DNA of 64,000 nt from Achromobacter sp. B7 (GCF_003600685.1 NZ_CP032084.1:3162001-3226000), one strand, 5' to 3'; positions 52,307-62,556 are shown, numbered from the stretch's first letter. Notes: generated from the letters alone by a model not told the origin. Program-made: numbers and translations.

Positions 52307-52876
52307 ATGACGTCGCCCTTGCATTGTTCGACCCGCCGCAAAACGCTGCTGTTGCCGGCCACCCTGATTGCCGCCGCCCTGGGCTTGTCGGGCTGCGCGC
52401 CCATGCCTGACGGCGGTAGCTCGGGCTTGCCGTCCCTGGGCAATGTGTTCAAGTCGGGCCTGTCGTTCTCGCCCAGCGTGAACGTGGCCAAGAACATGGA
52501 GGGCCGGTCCATCAATGACGCCATCGCTGCCCTGGGCGAGCCGTCTAAAAAGCGCGCTGTAGGCAACACGATGGAACTGGAATGGTCCGACTACCAGGCC
52601 GCGCCCTACACGGAGTGGGTCACCACGGGGACCAGCCAGCAAGTAGTAGGGATGATCCCGGCCACCAACACCTCCGCGGCCACGCCTGTTTTTCAAACCA
52701 ACAGCACCGGCCACTATCAAAACCGCACCCGCGTGTATGAATGCACTGTGCTGATGCGCATGGAAAACAGCATCATTACCAGCACCAGCGTGGACGGCAA
52801 CGTGTGCCCGGAATTCATCGCGGCGTTGCGCAAATGGTCGGGTGAAGCCGAAGCCAACAACTACGTGGTGAAGTAA
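52307..52876 (+). CDS. Small lipoprotein of unknown function
   Basis: This 189-residue protein has a lipobox LGLSGC (Cys near residue 30) followed by APMPDGGSS. A mature segment INDAIAALGEPSKKRAVGNTMELEW resembles small outer-membrane lipoproteins of the SmpA/OmlA-like kind that contain a short alpha-beta repeat, but this likeness is weak. Later it has TRVYECTVLMRMENSIITSTSVDGN. The ATG at 52307 is chosen by signal-peptide position. A terminator follows 80 bases after the stop. Confidence 0.75.
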   Translation: MTSPLHCSTRRKTLLLPATLIAAALGLSGCAPMPDGGSSGLPSLGNVFKSGLSFSPSVNVAKNMEGRSINDAIAALGEPSKKRAVGNTMELEWSDYQAAPYTEWVTTGTSQQVVGMIPATNTSAATPVFQTNSTGHYQNRTRVYECTVLMRMENSIITSTSVDGNVCPEFIAALRKWSGEAEANNYVVK

Positions 52877-52958
52877 CCCACAAGCGTCGCACGCGCCTCG
52901 CGACGCCCGGCCGCCCGCGCCGACCGCCCCGCAACAACGCCCCCCCGCTGCCCCGCCC

Positions 52959-52996
52959 GCGCCATACCCAAATTTGAGTATGGCGCCTGTTTTTTC
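52959..52996 (+). terminator. Rho-independent terminator after the lipoprotein gene
   Basis: The stem GCGCCATAC (52959-52967) pairs perfectly with GTATGGCGC (52978-52986) across a 10-base loop and is followed by a TTTTTT run. It ends the lipoprotein transcript and isolates the aspT operon. Confidence 0.85.
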
Positions 52997-53111
52997 CCCC
53001 GATTAGATTGGCCCGATGTGCCCGCCGCCGCGTCCGTTGCAGCGCAGCGGGCCAGTATGCCCGCGTTTGTACGAAGCAAGATCATCGAGTGGCCCCTTCG
53101 AGGAGAAGACC

Positions 53112-54800
53112 ATGGACTGGTTCGTTTCTACGCTTAAGGCTTATCCGGAAATCGCCATTTTCCTGGCACTGGGTATCGGTTACTGGATCGGGGGAAAGAG
53201 CTTCAAGGGATTCAGCCTTGGGGCAGTGACCGCGACCTTGCTTGTCGCCATCGTCATCGGCATCCTGGGTGTGAAGATCTCGCCCAACGTCAAATCCGTG
53301 TTCTTCCTGATGTTCCTGTTCGCGGTCGGCTACGGGGTTGGCCCGCAGTTTGTGCGGGGGATCGCCAAGGACGGGCTGCCGCAGGCGATCTTTGCCGTGG
53401 TCATGGCGCTGCTTTCCCTAGGCGCCGCGGCCGTCGCCGCGATCATTGCCGGGTATGACCTGGGCTCGGCGGCCGGCTTGCTGGCCGGCTCGCAAACCAT
53501 CTCGGCATCGATGGGGCTGGCCACCGACGCAATCAACCGCCTGGGCCGGTCGCCGGAAGAAACCCAGGCCTTGCTGGACGCCATGCCCATCGCCTACGCG
53601 GTGACCTACATTTTCGGCACGGTGGGCTCGGCCATCATCCTGGCGCAGATCGGCCCGAAGCTGTTGGGCATCGATCTGGTGGCGGCCTGTAAGGAATACG
53701 AAAAAATGCTGGGCGCGGGCGAGGCCGCGCAAGGCGCCACCGAATGGCATGAATTCGAGATGCGGGCCTATTCCGTGGCGCCCGAAAGCCCATTCATCGG
53801 CAAATCAGTCGGCGAACTTGAAGCCGGCACCCGGGAAGGCGTGCGCGCGTTCATCGAACGCATACGGCGTGACGGCGACATCATGGAAGTGGACCAGGCC
53901 ACGCTTATCCAGGCGGGCGACGTGGTGGTCATCGGCGGCAAGCGCGATCAGATGATTCTGCGGCTGGGGCCCAGCGGGCGCGAAGTCGAAGACCCCGAGC
54001 TGCTCAACATCAAGACCGAAGGCGTGGATATTTACGTCTCGAACAAAAAGGTGGACGGCAAACGGCTGGAGGAATTGGCCCGGTGGCCGGGCGCGCGCGG
54101 CGTGTTTCTTAAAAAGATCCGGCGCGGCCCCACCGAAACGCAAATTCCCGTGTTGCCCAAAACGCAGCTCTACCGGGGCGACGTCATTACCGTGGTCGGG
54201 CGCACGCAAGACATCAATATCACCGCGAAAGAATTGGGCTATGTGGATCGGCCCACAACAGTGACCGATGTGGCGTTCGTATCGCTGGCCATTACCGCCG
54301 GCGCGCTGATCGGCGCGATCGTGATCAATGTGGGCGGCATCCCGCTGACGCTGTCCACGGCGGGTGGCGCGTTGATCGCGGGCATTGTGTTCGGCTGGTT
54401 TCGCGCCATTCATCCCACCTTTGGACGCATCCCCGAGCCCACGCTGTGGTTCATGAATTCGGTGGGGCTGAACGTGTTTATTGCCGTGGTCGGCATATCC
54501 GCCGGGCCGGGTTTTGTGGCGGGCCTGCAGAAACTGGGCATCAGCCTGTTCCTGTGGGGCATTTTCGCCACGGCCGTACCGCTGGTCGTCGGCATGTTGT
54601 TGGCCAAATTTGTGTTTCGCTTTCATCCGGCGCTGATCCTGGGCATCTGCGCCGGCGCGCGCACCACCACCGCCGCGCTCGGCATGGTGTGCGAAGCCGC
54701 CAAAAGCCAAGTCCCGGGGCTGGGCTATACGGTCACCTACGCGGTCGGCAACACCTTGCTGACCATCTGGGGAATGATCGTGATCATGCTGCTTTCCTGA
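53112..54800 (+). CDS. aspT: AspT-type aspartate:alanine exchanger family protein
   Basis: This 562-residue inner-membrane protein has membrane helices in two blocks (residues about 10-210 and 380-560) flanking a cytoplasmic part with two TrkA-C-like domains (about 230-370). [15 protein letters not shown] near 140 and [18 protein letters not shown] near 520 are the repeated conserved elements of the AAE family. AspT exchanges aspartate for alanine, which with decarboxylation builds a proton gradient. AGGAGAAGACC precedes the ATG. The decarboxylase next door is Orn/Lys/Arg-type rather than aspartate 4-decarboxylase, so the exchanged pair may differ. Confidence 0.87.
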   Translation: MDWFVSTLKAYPEIAIFLALGIGYWIGGKSFKGFSLGAVTATLLVAIVIGILGVKISPNVKSVFFLMFLFAVGYGVGPQFVRGIAKDGLPQAIFAVVMALLSLGAAAVAAIIAGYDLGSAAGLLAGSQTISASMGLATDAINRLGRSPEETQALLDAMPIAYAVTYIFGTVGSAIILAQIGPKLLGIDLVAACKEYEKMLGAGEAAQGATEWHEFEMRAYSVAPESPFIGKSVGELEAGTREGVRAFIERIRRDGDIMEVDQATLIQAGDVVVIGGKRDQMILRLGPSGREVEDPELLNIKTEGVDIYVSNKKVDGKRLEELARWPGARGVFLKKIRRGPTETQIPVLPKTQLYRGDVITVVGRTQDINITAKELGYVDRPTTVTDVAFVSLAITAGALIGAIVINVGGIPLTLSTAGGALIAGIVFGWFRAIHPTFGRIPEPTLWFMNSVGLNVFIAVVGISAGPGFVAGLQKLGISLFLWGIFATAVPLVVGMLLAKFVFRFHPALILGICAGARTTTAALGMVCEAAKSQVPGLGYTVTYAVGNTLLTIWGMIVIMLLS

Positions 54801-54898
54801 GAAAGCCGCCCATCCAGACGCCCGCCTCTATCTCCGTCTTCTTTCGTTTTCTCCGTATTTGCGGGGCGCTTTGCGCCTTGCAACGCCAGGGGTACACC

Positions 54899-57661
54899 AT
54901 GATGAACCGTCAAACCAACGGCAGCGATCTGGACCATCTGTTTTCGAATTCGGCCGCGCGCATGGATCGGTGGCGCGACATGAACGCCAAGGCGCAGGCC
55001 TGGGCGGCGCAAGCGCGTGGCGGCAACGGGCGCAGCGCGGCCACCGCCGTGCAAGAGGCCCTGGCCGCGCTGCGCCCGATGGAAACCTATTTTGCCTATC
55101 CCGGCGCGCAGCTGCTGCGTGCACTGGACGAGCGCCTGGCCGAGGGCGACGCCATGGGCGCGGCGCGCCTCATACTGCGCATGAGCAATGCGATGCTGTC
55201 GGGCAGCTACCGCTACGACGCCGGCGAATGGAACGTGGCCGAGGACGCCTCGTACGACGCGCCCGACCGCCTGCCCGCGGGCTTGGGCGAGAACGGCGGG
55301 CGTCAACCCTATTTCGAAACCCTGTTCGTCACGCCGATGTCGGCATCGCGCACGGCAGCCATTTGCCAGGAGATCCGTCAGTTCCGTCGACCCGACGATG
55401 GCTTGATCTATGAGCCCGTTTTAGTCGGCAGCGTGGAAGACGCCCTGCTTGCCACGATCATGAACGGCAAGATCGAAGCCGTGGTGATCTACGAGGGCGT
55501 GCCTTTTGCATCCACCCACGAGGCCCCGCTGCTGCGCGATTTTCTGTCGGCCTACCAGCATCTGGATACGCAGCCGGACGACACGCGGCAAGCGGGCGTC
55601 AAGCTGGCCCGCTTCATCGCCAACATCCGGCCCGAGCTGGATATCTACCTGCTGACGGATCGCAAGGTCGAGCAACTGGCCGGCGACCCGGCCGCCGACT
55701 GCATACGCCGGGTGTTCTATGAGGCCGAAGAGCCCATGGAAGTGCACCTGAACATTCTGGAAGGCGTGCGAGACCGCCAGGCCACCCCGCATTTCGACAA
55801 CCTGAAACGCTATGCGAACCGCCCCATCAGCACCTTCCACGCCCTGCCCATCGCGCGCGGCAAGTCCATCATCAAATCCAACTGGATCCGCGACTTTGGC
55901 GAGTTTTACGGGCTGAACCTGTTCCTGGCCGAAACCTCCGCGACCACCGGCGGGTTGGACAGCATGCTTGAGCCCACGGGCAACATCAAGGTGGCGCAGG
56001 AGAAGTTCGCGCGCGCCGTGGGCGCCGACCACGTCTACTTCGTGACCAACGGCACGTCGACCTCCAACAAGATGGTTTATCAGGCGGTGACCAAGCCGGG
56101 CGACATCGTCATCGTGGACCGCAACTGCCACAAGTCGCACCACTACGGCATGGTGCTGTCCGGCGCGCAACCGCTGTACGTCGAAGCCTTTCCCATGACG
56201 GAATATTCGATGTATGGGGCGGTGCCGCTACGCACCATCAAACAGGCCTTGCTGGACCTGAAGGCCGAAGGGCGGCTGGACAAAGTCGCCATGGTGACGC
56301 TGACCAATTGCACGTTCGACGGGCACATCTACAACACGCGCCGGGTCATGGCCGAATGCCTGGCCATCAAGCCGGACCTGATCTTTTTGTGGGACGAAGC
56401 CTGGTTCGGCTTTGCCCGGTGGTCGCCCTTTCTGCGCCCGCGCACGGCCATGGGCGCGGCGGCCGCCTTGCAACAATGGCGCGACGACCCGGCCGCCACG
56501 GCCGCCTGGCAGGCACAGGTGCGAGAGTTGGGCGACGAGCTGGACCCGAAGGATTCGCGCCTGCTGGAGCGTGAGCTGGTGCCTAACCCCGAAACCATGC
56601 GGATACGCGTGTACGAAACGGATTCGGTACACAAATCGATGTCCAGCCTGCGGCAAGGGTCCATCGTGGCGGTTCGCGACGAAGACTACGAACATCACAT
56701 TTCCGCGTTTCACGAAGCCGTGTTCATCCATGCCTCGACGTCGCCGAATGCGCAGATCATTGCGTCGCTGGACGTGGCCCGCCGCCAGATGGAGCTGGAA
56801 GGCTATGAACTGGTGATGCGCGCGATCGAAGTCGCGTTGGCCATCCGCCGCGAAGTCGCGAGCCACCCGCTGATTTCCCGATACTTCAGCGTGCTGGGCG
56901 CCGACAAAATGATTCCGGACGGATTCCGCGCATCCGGCTTTGTCGACTACCTGCAACCCGGGGCCAACTGGCTGACCGCCGTGAAATCGCTGAAGGATGA
57001 CGAGTTCTGCCTGGACCCGACCCGGCTCACGCTGGTGTGCGGCACGGCGGGGTTCGATGGCACGGCGTTCAAGAATCTGCTGGCGTCCAAATACAACATC
57101 CAATTGAACAAGACGTCGCGCAACAGCGTGCTGCTGCAAAGCAATATCAACAACACCCGCAGTGATGTCGCCGCGCTGATCAAGGTGCTGCTTGAAATTT
57201 CAGAGGCCGTCGACGCCCGCCTCAGCGCCGACAACGGTGCGGGCAGGCCGGAGTTCGACGCCAGGGTCAAAGCGCTGATGCATGATGTTCCCAGCTTGCC
57301 CAATTTCAGCCGCTTCCACGATGGCTATCGCGATAATCCCGCCAGCAGCACGGCGGAAGGCGACATGCGCACCGCGTTTTTTGCTGCGTACGACGAAGCG
57401 GAATGCGAGTACCTGCCCTTGACCAGCCCCACCCTGGACGACCGGCTGGCCAATGGCCCGGAGCTGGTATCCGCGAACTTCGTCATCCCGTATCCGCCCG
57501 GGTTTCCCATCATGGTGCCCGGCCAGGTCATTGATTCAGACACCATCGAATTCATGCGCAAGCTGGATGTGAAGGAGATCCACGGCTATCACGCGGCGCG
57601 GGGCATCAAACTGATCCGCCTGTCCGCCATCAAGCCGCGCACCGGCGGGGGCCAGCGTTAG
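54899..57661 (+). CDS. Orn/Lys/Arg-type PLP decarboxylase
   Basis: This 920-residue enzyme has a wing-like N-terminal domain (residues about 130-260), the large PLP domain with FVTNGTSTSNKMVYQ, DRNCHKSHHYGM, DEAWFGFARWSPF and the PLP lysine in DSVHKSMSSLRQGS (Lys579), and a C-terminal domain ending near HGYHAARGIKLIRL. This pattern belongs to the prokaryotic ornithine/lysine/arginine decarboxylase family; which amino acid is used is not clear. The length is above the usual ~710-780 residues. Start is ATG 54899 with AGGGG six bases upstream. It follows the exchanger gene by 98 bases and likely works with it in acid tolerance or energy conservation. Confidence 0.9.
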   Translation: MMNRQTNGSDLDHLFSNSAARMDRWRDMNAKAQAWAAQARGGNGRSAATAVQEALAALRPMETYFAYPGAQLLRALDERLAEGDAMGAARLILRMSNAMLSGSYRYDAGEWNVAEDASYDAPDRLPAGLGENGGRQPYFETLFVTPMSASRTAAICQEIRQFRRPDDGLIYEPVLVGSVEDALLATIMNGKIEAVVIYEGVPFASTHEAPLLRDFLSAYQHLDTQPDDTRQAGVKLARFIANIRPELDIYLLTDRKVEQLAGDPAADCIRRVFYEAEEPMEVHLNILEGVRDRQATPHFDNLKRYANRPISTFHALPIARGKSIIKSNWIRDFGEFYGLNLFLAETSATTGGLDSMLEPTGNIKVAQEKFARAVGADHVYFVTNGTSTSNKMVYQAVTKPGDIVIVDRNCHKSHHYGMVLSGAQPLYVEAFPMTEYSMYGAVPLRTIKQALLDLKAEGRLDKVAMVTLTNCTFDGHIYNTRRVMAECLAIKPDLIFLWDEAWFGFARWSPFLRPRTAMGAAAALQQWRDDPAATAAWQAQVRELGDELDPKDSRLLERELVPNPETMRIRVYETDSVHKSMSSLRQGSIVAVRDEDYEHHISAFHEAVFIHASTSPNAQIIASLDVARRQMELEGYELVMRAIEVALAIRREVASHPLISRYFSVLGADKMIPDGFRASGFVDYLQPGANWLTAVKSLKDDEFCLDPTRLTLVCGTAGFDGTAFKNLLASKYNIQLNKTSRNSVLLQSNINNTRSDVAALIKVLLEISEAVDARLSADNGAGRPEFDARVKALMHDVPSLPNFSRFHDGYRDNPASSTAEGDMRTAFFAAYDEAECEYLPLTSPTLDDRLANGPELVSANFVIPYPPGFPIMVPGQVIDSDTIEFMRKLDVKEIHGYHAARGIKLIRLSAIKPRTGGGQR

Positions 57662-57726
57662 GCCCGTGACCGCGGCAGTCGCAACCGGGCGCTGCCTTGC
57701 GCCCGCTTGCGGCTTGGCGAACGGCC

Positions 57727-58731
57727 TCAGTTCGCCAGCTTGATGGCTCCGCTGTCCAGCAGCTTCTGCCACTTGGCGCTGTCGGTTGCAATGAACTGCT
57801 GCAAGTCCGCGCGCGAGCCGCCCGCCGCAATCATGCCCGCGTTCTCGACCGCGCTCTTGAACGCCGCGGACTGCACGGTTTGCTGCAAGGCGGCGTTCAA
57901 CTGGTCCAGCACCGCCTTGTCGATCCCGGGCGACGCGGCCACCGAAAACCACTGGCTGGCTTCGTATCCCGCAAAGCCGGATTCCGCCACAGTGGGCACG
58001 TCGGGCAAGGCGTCGAGCCGCGCGCGCGTGGTCACGGCATAGGCCTTGAGCGTGCCGGCCTTGATCTGCGGCAATACCGGCGACGACCCCAGGATGGCCA
58101 GCGGAATCTGGCCGCCCGCCACATCCGACACGGCCTGCCCGCCCCCCTTGTACGGCACATGCACGATGTGCGTGCCCGCGGTTTGATTCAGCAATTCGCC
58201 CGCCAGATGTTGCGAGGTGCCGTTGCCGGAACTGCCGTAGCTCCAGTTTTCAGGATGCCGACGCGCATCGGCCAGCACGTCGGCCAATCCGGGCAAGGCG
58301 TGCTGCGCCGGCCCGACGACCACCATCGGCCCCTGCGCCATCAACATCACGGGCGCCAGTTCCTTGCCGATGGCCGGCTGCGGCGTGGGATAGATCAGCG
58401 GGCCAGGCACGGTAATCAGATAGCCGTCCCCGGGCTTGCTTCGGGCCACCATCTGAAGCGCGATGGCGCCGGACGCGCCGGGTTTGTTCTCGACCACGAC
58501 CGTCAGGCCCGTACGCTGCGCCAGGTCTTGCGCGGCCACCCGCGTCAGCACGTCGGCGGTGCCGCCGGGAACGAAGCCCACAATCCAGTTGATCTGTTTG
58601 CCCGGCCAGGGCAGCGTGGCTTGAGCGGAAGCGGCCCCGGACAAGGCCACGGCGCAGGCCAGGCCCGCCCCCGCGATGGCGCGACGAGTGTAGGCGCGAC
58701 GAGTGAAGGCGCGACGACTGATGAATTTCAT
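57727..58731 (-). CDS. Bug/TctC-family periplasmic solute receptor
   Basis: This 334-residue protein has a basic leader with a RRAFTRRAYTRRA repeat (residues 6-18), a signal helix cut after ASA near residue 36, and the Bug pattern INWIVGFVPGGTADVLTR, VENKPGASGAIALQM, VHVPYKGGGQAVSDVAGGQI and LPDVPTVAESGF. The twin-arginine-like basic repeat makes the export route uncertain. It lies 39 bases downstream of a sulfatase gene on the same strand, so it may bind the sulfate ester or the acid released from it. Confidence 0.92.
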   Translation of the reverse strand: MKFISRRAFTRRAYTRRAIAGAGLACAVALSGAASAQATLPWPGKQINWIVGFVPGGTADVLTRVAAQDLAQRTGLTVVVENKPGASGAIALQMVARSKPGDGYLITVPGPLIYPTPQPAIGKELAPVMLMAQGPMVVVGPAQHALPGLADVLADARRHPENWSYGSSGNGTSQHLAGELLNQTAGTHIVHVPYKGGGQAVSDVAGGQIPLAILGSSPVLPQIKAGTLKAYAVTTRARLDALPDVPTVAESGFAGYEASQWFSVAASPGIDKAVLDQLNAALQQTVQSAAFKSAVENAGMIAAGGSRADLQQFIATDSAKWQKLLDSGAIKLAN

Positions 58732-58770
58732 GAGTTCCCCTTGTGCTTGGCGCCGTCTATCGCGGGCCGT

Positions 58771-60102
58771 TCATTCCCCGTCAGGCCGACCGGGGGTGGT
58801 GTTGGGGTGCTGCGCGCAAGACGCGTTGAAGGCTTGCACCATCTTGAGCATCGGGCCCAGCACCCAGGTATTGAAAATCAAGATATCGCTTTCTTCCTTG
58901 GGGTCTTGTTTCAGGTTGAACAGATACGGAGATTCCAGCTTGCCCTTGCCTTCGTTGACCTCGGGCTCCCAATAAAAGTGCAGCTTCCAGTCGCGCCATT
59001 TCACCGCGCGCAATTCGTTCTTGATGTAGAACAGAAAGCCTTGCCGCGCCGAGTCCGGGCGCGCGCCGGTGAAAAAATCGGTCTGGTCGATGCCGTCGAT
59101 GGGCCGGTCGGTGGGCACGGTGGCCCCGCCGATGTGCGACAAGGTCGTGTACAGGTCCGTCACGTGCACGATCTCGTTCGACACTTGCCCCGGCTTGACC
59201 TTGCCCGGCCAGCGGATGATGAACGGCACGCGCAGGCTGCCTTCCATGGCGGTGTGATAGGTGCCGCTCCAGGGGCCGGCCGTGCCGCGATAGGGCCGAC
59301 GATATTCCGGGCCGTTGTCGCTGCAAAAAATGAACACGGTGTTCTCGGCCAGGCCAAGCTGGTCGACCTCGTCCACGACCTGGCCCACGCGATGATCCAT
59401 TTCCACCATGGAATCGGCGAAGTCGCCCGCGCCGGTACGCCCCGCGAAGTCCGGGTGCGGCAGCGTGGGAAAGTGCAGGTGCACCAGCGGCAGATACAAG
59501 AAGAAGGGGCGGCCAGCGTGTGCGTTGTCGCGCATGAAGGTCTGGGCGTGTTGCACCAGGTCCGCATCGATGCCACGACGGCTGTCCAGGTCATACAGCT
59601 TCACATTGCTGGACGGCTGCCCGGCCCGGCCTTCCATGATGTAGGGCAGCTCGGCCACGCTGGGATCGAAGCCGATGGATGACGTGAACTGGCTTTCGTC
59701 GGTGGTGCGCGGAATGCCGTACCAATGGTCAAAGCCGCGATCCGACGGATAACGTCCCGGGATATCGCCCAAGTGCCATTTGCCGTAATGGGCGGTGGCG
59801 TAGCCTTGGCCGGACAGTTGTTGCGCCAGCGTGATTTCGTCGCGGGTCAGCCCTTGCGGCAGGCCGGGCGGCACCGATTGCAGGCAGCCGGTGCGGATGG
59901 GGTGGCGCCCGCTCATCAACGCCGAGCGCGTCGGCACGCAATCGCTTTCAACGTTGAAGTTGTGCAGCAGCAGCCCCTGGGTGGCCAGGCGGTCGATGTT
60001 GGGCGTGGGCGCGCCGCGCAATGCGCCGCCGCCGTAGCAACCCAGCTCGCCCCAGCCCAGGTTGTCGGCGACGATCAAAACGATGTTGGGGCGGTTCGGC
60101 AT
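58771..60102 (-). CDS. Sulfatase (formylglycine-dependent type I)
   Basis: This 443-residue enzyme has the N-terminal NIVLIVADNLGWGELGCYGG and the active-site motif CVPTRSALMSGRHP (Cys55-x-Pro-x-Arg59), in which the cysteine would be oxidised to formylglycine by a maturase. YGKWHLG and FIFCSDNGPE carry further metal ligands. It hydrolyses sulfate esters of alcohols, phenols or sugars. No signal peptide is visible. It forms an operon with a Bug receptor and is divergent from a LysR gene. Confidence 0.92.
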   Translation of the reverse strand: MPNRPNIVLIVADNLGWGELGCYGGGALRGAPTPNIDRLATQGLLLHNFNVESDCVPTRSALMSGRHPIRTGCLQSVPPGLPQGLTRDEITLAQQLSGQGYATAHYGKWHLGDIPGRYPSDRGFDHWYGIPRTTDESQFTSSIGFDPSVAELPYIMEGRAGQPSSNVKLYDLDSRRGIDADLVQHAQTFMRDNAHAGRPFFLYLPLVHLHFPTLPHPDFAGRTGAGDFADSMVEMDHRVGQVVDEVDQLGLAENTVFIFCSDNGPEYRRPYRGTAGPWSGTYHTAMEGSLRVPFIIRWPGKVKPGQVSNEIVHVTDLYTTLSHIGGATVPTDRPIDGIDQTDFFTGARPDSARQGFLFYIKNELRAVKWRDWKLHFYWEPEVNEGKGKLESPYLFNLKQDPKEESDILIFNTWVLGPMLKMVQAFNASCAQHPNTTPGRPDGE

Positions 60103-60205
60103 ACGCGCGGCTCTCTATGGGTACGGGTCTGGGGTATGTCCGGATTCTAGGGTCGGGCGCCGCGCGTAATATTCCAAAAAGTGTGTTCTCGAATTCCTGG
60201 CGTTC

Positions 60206-61096
60206 ATGAATCTATCCCTGCGCGACATCGAGTATTTCCTGGCTGCGGTCGAGCACGGCCACCTGGAACGCGCGGCGGCGGCGTGCGGCGTCAGCCAACC
60301 GGCGCTGTCCAAGTCGTTGCGGCGGCTGGAGGCCGACACCGGCCTGACCCTGATGCAGCGGCACGGCCGCGGCCTGGCGCTTAGCTCCGAAGGCACGGTT
60401 TTTTTGCAACACGCCAAGCGGCTGTGGGCCGAGTACCGCGACGCGGTGCGCCACGCCATGGAGCTGCGCGTGGGCGAAGCCGGCTTGCTGCGCATCGGCG
60501 CCACTGGCGCCACGGTGGACAGCGTGGTCATGCCTGTTCTCAAGCGCGTACTGCCGCGCCGGCCGGCGCTGCGCGTACAACTGGTGCAAGGCCTGTCGGA
60601 CGATCTGAACGCGCAAGTGGAAAGCGGCAAGCTTGACCTTGCCGTGACCCCGATCTACGCCGACGGCCCGCCTACCCTGCACCACGAAATCATGGCTGAA
60701 GACCCGCTGTGCGTCGCGGCAGGCAGGCGCCATCCCCTGGCCGCGAAGGCCCGCGTCCCGCTGCGCGACCTGGCGGGCCAACGCTGGATCTTGCCGCGCC
60801 CGACGTCGGTCGCGCGGCAGATGCTGGACGCGCGTTTCGCGGAAGCCGGCTTGGCGTTGCCGGCAGCGGCGTTGGAAGTGGAACATTTCTCCGAAGGCTC
60901 GCTGAAGATATTGGCCGACGCCGAGCTGCTGGCCGTGCTGCCGCAAAGCGCGCTGGCCGCAAGCGCCGACGTGGTGGCGTTGCCGGTGTCGCTGGGGCCG
61001 CCGCTACGGCGCAGCATCGCCCTGATCTCCCGGCGCGGCACGACGTGGTCGCCGTTGATGGAAGAATTTCGCCAAACGGTGCTGGCCGGGGGGTGA
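60206..61096 (+). CDS. LysR-family transcriptional regulator
   Basis: This 296-residue protein has MNLSLRDIEYFLAAVEHGHLERAAAACGVSQPALSKSLRRLE at its start, a standard LysR helix-turn-helix, then a substrate-binding domain. It is divergent from the sulfatase-Bug operon across 103 bases, and AATATTCCAAAAAGTGTGTTCTCGAATT just upstream contains an imperfect dyad (ATTCC / GAATT) as candidate operator. It probably controls the sulfatase operon. An MFS gene follows on the same strand. Confidence 0.9.
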   Translation: MNLSLRDIEYFLAAVEHGHLERAAAACGVSQPALSKSLRRLEADTGLTLMQRHGRGLALSSEGTVFLQHAKRLWAEYRDAVRHAMELRVGEAGLLRIGATGATVDSVVMPVLKRVLPRRPALRVQLVQGLSDDLNAQVESGKLDLAVTPIYADGPPTLHHEIMAEDPLCVAAGRRHPLAAKARVPLRDLAGQRWILPRPTSVARQMLDARFAEAGLALPAAALEVEHFSEGSLKILADAELLAVLPQSALAASADVVALPVSLGPPLRRSIALISRRGTTWSPLMEEFRQTVLAGG

Positions 61097-61209
61097 TGTG
61101 GCCGCCGCCAAGCGGATGGACGGCGATATCGCTACAATCGCCCCGCCCCTTCCTTCCTCGCCTTCGGCCGCCCCGGCCGCATCGCTTAGCTCCCCGCCTC
61201 GAGAATTTC

Positions 61210-62556
61210 ATGTTTCGGCAGTTGTTGGCCCTAGTCCTTGGGCCGCTACTCGGTCTGTTCGTTGTCTGTATCGGCAACGCGTTCATTTCCTCCCTGACCT
61301 CCCTGCGCCTGGACGCGGCCGGTGAATCGGCCACCGTCATCGGTCTGGTCTCGTCGTCGTACTTTATCGGGCTGACCTTGGGCGCGATCTTCAACGACCG
61401 CCTGATCGTGCGTATCGGCCACATCCGCGCCTACAGCAGCTTTGCGTCGCTGATTGCCGTCACCGTGTTGTTGCAGGGCCTGGTCTACGGCCCCACCGCC
61501 TGGTTTGTGCTCCGCCTGATCAACGGCTGGGCCTGCGTGGGCGTGTTTTTGGTGGTGGAAAGCTGGTTGCTGCTGGCCGGCGACCCGAAGATGCGCGGCC
61601 GCCTGCTGGCGCTGTACATGATTGCGCTGTATGGCTCCGGCATGCTGGGGCAGGTGCAACTGGGCGCCATCACACAGCTGGGCGACATGGCGCCCTTCAT
61701 GATCGCGGGCCTGCTGGCGTCCTTGTCCGTCATGCCGATGGTGATCATTCCGCGCATCTCGCCGTTGGTCGAACGCGTCGAACCGCTGATGCCGCAGCAT
61801 CTGATCCGCATGACGCCCACCGGCGTGATGGGTTGCTTCGGCTCCGGCGTGGCGATTGCCGCCGTATACACGCTGCTGCCGCTGTACCTGCAACGCATCG
61901 GCCTGGACGTGGCCGATGTGGGCAAGATGATGGGCGCGGTGATCCTGGGCGCGATGGTGCTGCAATATCCCGTGGGCCGTTGGTCCGACCTGCGTGACCG
62001 CCAGGTGGTGCTGATCGCCCTGGCGGTGTTCTGCACCGTCCTGAGCCTGCTGATCCTGCTGCTACCCGCCGGCTCGCCGCTGTTGATGGTGCTGCTGTTC
62101 TTGCTGGGCGGCGGCGTGTTCGCGATTTATCCGGTAGCCGTCAGCCACGCCGCCGACCGCGCGCCCGCCGACGCGCTGGTGCGCATGATCCAGGGCCTGC
62201 TGCTGATCAATTCGCTGGGCTCGGCCCTCAGCCCGCTTGCGATCTCACAAGTGATGGACAAGTTCGGCGCCGCCGGCCTGTTCTGGTGCTTTACCGCCCT
62301 GAACCTGGGCCTGCTGGCCTTCTTCGTGTGGCGACGCGGCGAACGCCCCGCCCCCGCCCCCGTCGCCCCCTTCGCCGCCGCCGCGCAGATGTCCCCGGCC
62401 GGCGTGGAAATGCGCGTCACCGAAGACCTGGTGCAAGGCGCGCTGGACCACGAAATGACCGAAGACCTGACCAACGTCGTCCCAGGCACCGACGCCGCCG
62501 AACCGGTGCTGTCCGCCACCCCCGAGCCCTACGTCGCCCGATCCGGTGCGGATTAG
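61210..62556 (+). CDS. MFS transporter (YcaD-like)
   Basis: This 448-residue inner-membrane protein has 12 predicted helices within the first ~390 residues. The pattern FVVCIGNAFISSLTSLRL, SSYFIGLTLGAIFNDRLIVRIGHIRAYSSFA and GWACVGVFLVVESWL is close to the YcaD-type MFS branch of uncharacterised exporters or importers. The tail from about 390 is cytoplasmic and Ala/Pro/Glu-rich. The ATG at 61210 is chosen at the start of the first helix; the long upstream open frame overlaps the LysR gene and is not real. Substrate unknown. Confidence 0.9.
   Translation: MFRQLLALVLGPLLGLFVVCIGNAFISSLTSLRLDAAGESATVIGLVSSSYFIGLTLGAIFNDRLIVRIGHIRAYSSFASLIAVTVLLQGLVYGPTAWFVLRLINGWACVGVFLVVESWLLLAGDPKMRGRLLALYMIALYGSGMLGQVQLGAITQLGDMAPFMIAGLLASLSVMPMVIIPRISPLVERVEPLMPQHLIRMTPTGVMGCFGSGVAIAAVYTLLPLYLQRIGLDVADVGKMMGAVILGAMVLQYPVGRWSDLRDRQVVLIALAVFCTVLSLLILLLPAGSPLLMVLLFLLGGGVFAIYPVAVSHAADRAPADALVRMIQGLLLINSLGSALSPLAISQVMDKFGAAGLFWCFTALNLGLLAFFVWRRGERPAPAPVAPFAAAAQMSPAGVEMRVTEDLVQGALDHEMTEDLTNVVPGTDAAEPVLSATPEPYVARSGAD

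Noticed and set aside
54446..54898. Upstream 151-codon extension of the decarboxylase
   Set aside because: It overlaps the 3' end of aspT in another frame; a good Shine-Dalgarno sits just before ATG 54899.
60709..61209. Upstream 167-codon extension of the MFS gene
   Set aside because: It overlaps the LysR gene in another frame and is Arg/Gly-rich, unlike a membrane protein start.
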